From NCBI RefSeq assembly GCF_012911025.1, contig NZ_WUEI01000020.1, forward strand, positions 1 through 62,559: a stretch of DNA of 62,559 nt, read 5' to 3'. Below the pieces are notes generated by a model. It made no database searches. It had not been told where the DNA came from and was given only the letters and a program-made list of their open reading frames with translations. The stretch comes from Azoarcus sp. TTM-91 (lineage in GTDB: Bacteria; Pseudomonadota; Gammaproteobacteria; Burkholderiales; Rhodocyclaceae). Both the position numbers and the translations under genes were made by a program. Below are positions 62,017 through 62,559 of the stretch, one piece after another (position 1 is the stretch's first letter; the number at the start of each line of letters is the position of its first letter).

Positions 62017-62559
62017 ATGAAAGCCTTCCCCATCCCGGTTGTCGCCGTCGGTCCCGGCTCCCAGTCGCCCTTCGAGGAAGAAGACCTGGAGTACATGCCC
62101 ATGCCCAGCGGCATGGATACCTTCAACCCGCCGCGCCTGCCGGACGAAGTCGCCCCCGCCGCCCGTGATGCCGCCGTCGGCTTGCTGCAGAACCTGATCG
62201 CGGCCATGGAGGCCTGGCGCTTCGGCGACGCCGGCCACCCGGTGGCCAACCTCGCCGGCCTGCCGGCGGAGGTACTGGCGCTGGTGAATGACGCCCTCGG
62301 CCAGGGCGAGGTCAGCGCCCGGGTGGAAGCCCGCGGCGGCGAGCCGGCGCTGCGCATCCAGGAAACGGTGTTCGCCGGCGTCTGGCGCGTCATCGCCGAG
62401 GATGGCAGCTTCGACCGCATCGAAGCCTGCGCCATGCCGCCCGCCGCCGTCACCCGGCCGCAGATCGACATGCCGGCCACGCTCACCCCGCCGCCGGCGC
62501 CGCAGGGCGTCATGAACGCGCCGGCGGTGATGAACGAGCTGCTGGACGCGGTCGCCCGC
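62017..62559 (+). CDS. hupH: HupH/HyaF-family hydrogenase assembly protein (partial)
   Basis: The window ends inside this gene after 181 codons. The visible part begins MKAFPIPVVAVGPGSQSP and contains EYMPMPSGMDTFNPPRLPDE, typical of HupH/HyaF/HoxQ. It helps build the small subunit's iron-sulfur clusters together with HupG. hupI, hupJ, hupK and the hyp genes are expected next, but are not seen. Confidence 0.9.
   Translation, partial: MKAFPIPVVAVGPGSQSPFEEEDLEYMPMPSGMDTFNPPRLPDEVAPAARDAAVGLLQNLIAAMEAWRFGDAGHPVANLAGLPAEVLALVNDALGQGEVSARVEARGGEPALRIQETVFAGVWRVIAEDGSFDRIEACAMPPAAVTRPQIDMPATLTPPPAPQGVMNAPAVMNELLDAVAR

Noticed and set aside
1..62559. CRISPR arrays
   Set aside because: No regularly spaced repeats with unique spacers were seen anywhere, and no cas genes.
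1..62559. rRNA genes or replication origin
   Set aside because: No rRNA-like segments, DnaA-box clusters or replication genes were found.

Overview
The window is high-GC DNA, dense with genes and with Shine-Dalgarno-type starts. It looks like a betaproteobacterium, most plausibly of the Rhodocyclales (Azoarcus/Thauera/Zoogloea type). The signs are a truncated regulatory PTS (EIIA-Man, HPr, EI with no permease), a membrane-bound [NiFe] hydrogenase operon of hup/hox type with -24/-12 promoters, a globin-coupled diguanylate cyclase and a chemoreceptor. Lineage is inferred from gene content and base composition; no rRNA is present. The window begins inside a perfect 46-bp inverted repeat (1-109), which may mark a contig end.

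Layout. 0.1-15.1 kb is ordinary chromosome: DUF2059 and YjdF-like proteins, a HI0933-type flavoprotein, a RibD-like reductase, TrhP (tRNA U34 hydroxylation), a DUF3592 protein, a DosC-like cyclase, GNAT and VOC proteins, the ABC-F protein YbiT, a BCCT transporter, an orphan protein, and the PTS genes. At 15.3 kb lies tRNA-Gly(CCC). A 3.3-kb island (15338-18690), bounded by 22-bp direct repeats of the tRNA 3' end, carries a decayed integrase and a hipBA toxin-antitoxin pair.

19.0-33.1 kb is an accessory region. Its core is a tandem array, read leftwards, of short-chain dehydrogenase (SDR), nucleotide-transporter-like (NTT/Npt) protein, lipoprotein, SDR, NTT-like protein and SDR. A divergent OmpR/QseC-type two-component system lies beside it, and two PmrA-type boxes sit in the shared intergenic region. 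TetR, MarR and AraC regulators, an epimerase and an NmrA-like protein with a Tat signal follow. Several of these Rossmann-fold enzymes carry export signals, which is unusual for NAD(P)-dependent proteins; this is the first candidate for an undescribed system.

33.2-42.2 kb holds glyA, a BenE-type transporter and a divergent MocR regulator, then a FUSC-family membrane protein, a chemoreceptor and two small genes. 42.4-62.6 kb is a hydrogenase locus split in two. hupSLC (42.5-46.2 kb) and hupDFGH (60.5 kb to the window end) each have a sigma-54-type promoter. Between them sit a HigA-like protein and about 14 kb of unrelated genes. The main part (46.9-57.7 kb) is a compact fatty-acid-synthase-like biosynthetic cluster: condensation-fold protein, ketosynthase, MaoC dehydratase, ACP, ferritin-like diiron protein, ketoreductase and thioester-reductase-like SDR. 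A MacB-like ABC exporter, a LolA-like periplasmic protein and a probable outer-membrane barrel follow. A perfect FNR/ANR box precedes it. I recognise no known product for this set; it is the second candidate system. The hydrogenase small subunit has both extra cysteines of oxygen-tolerant enzymes.
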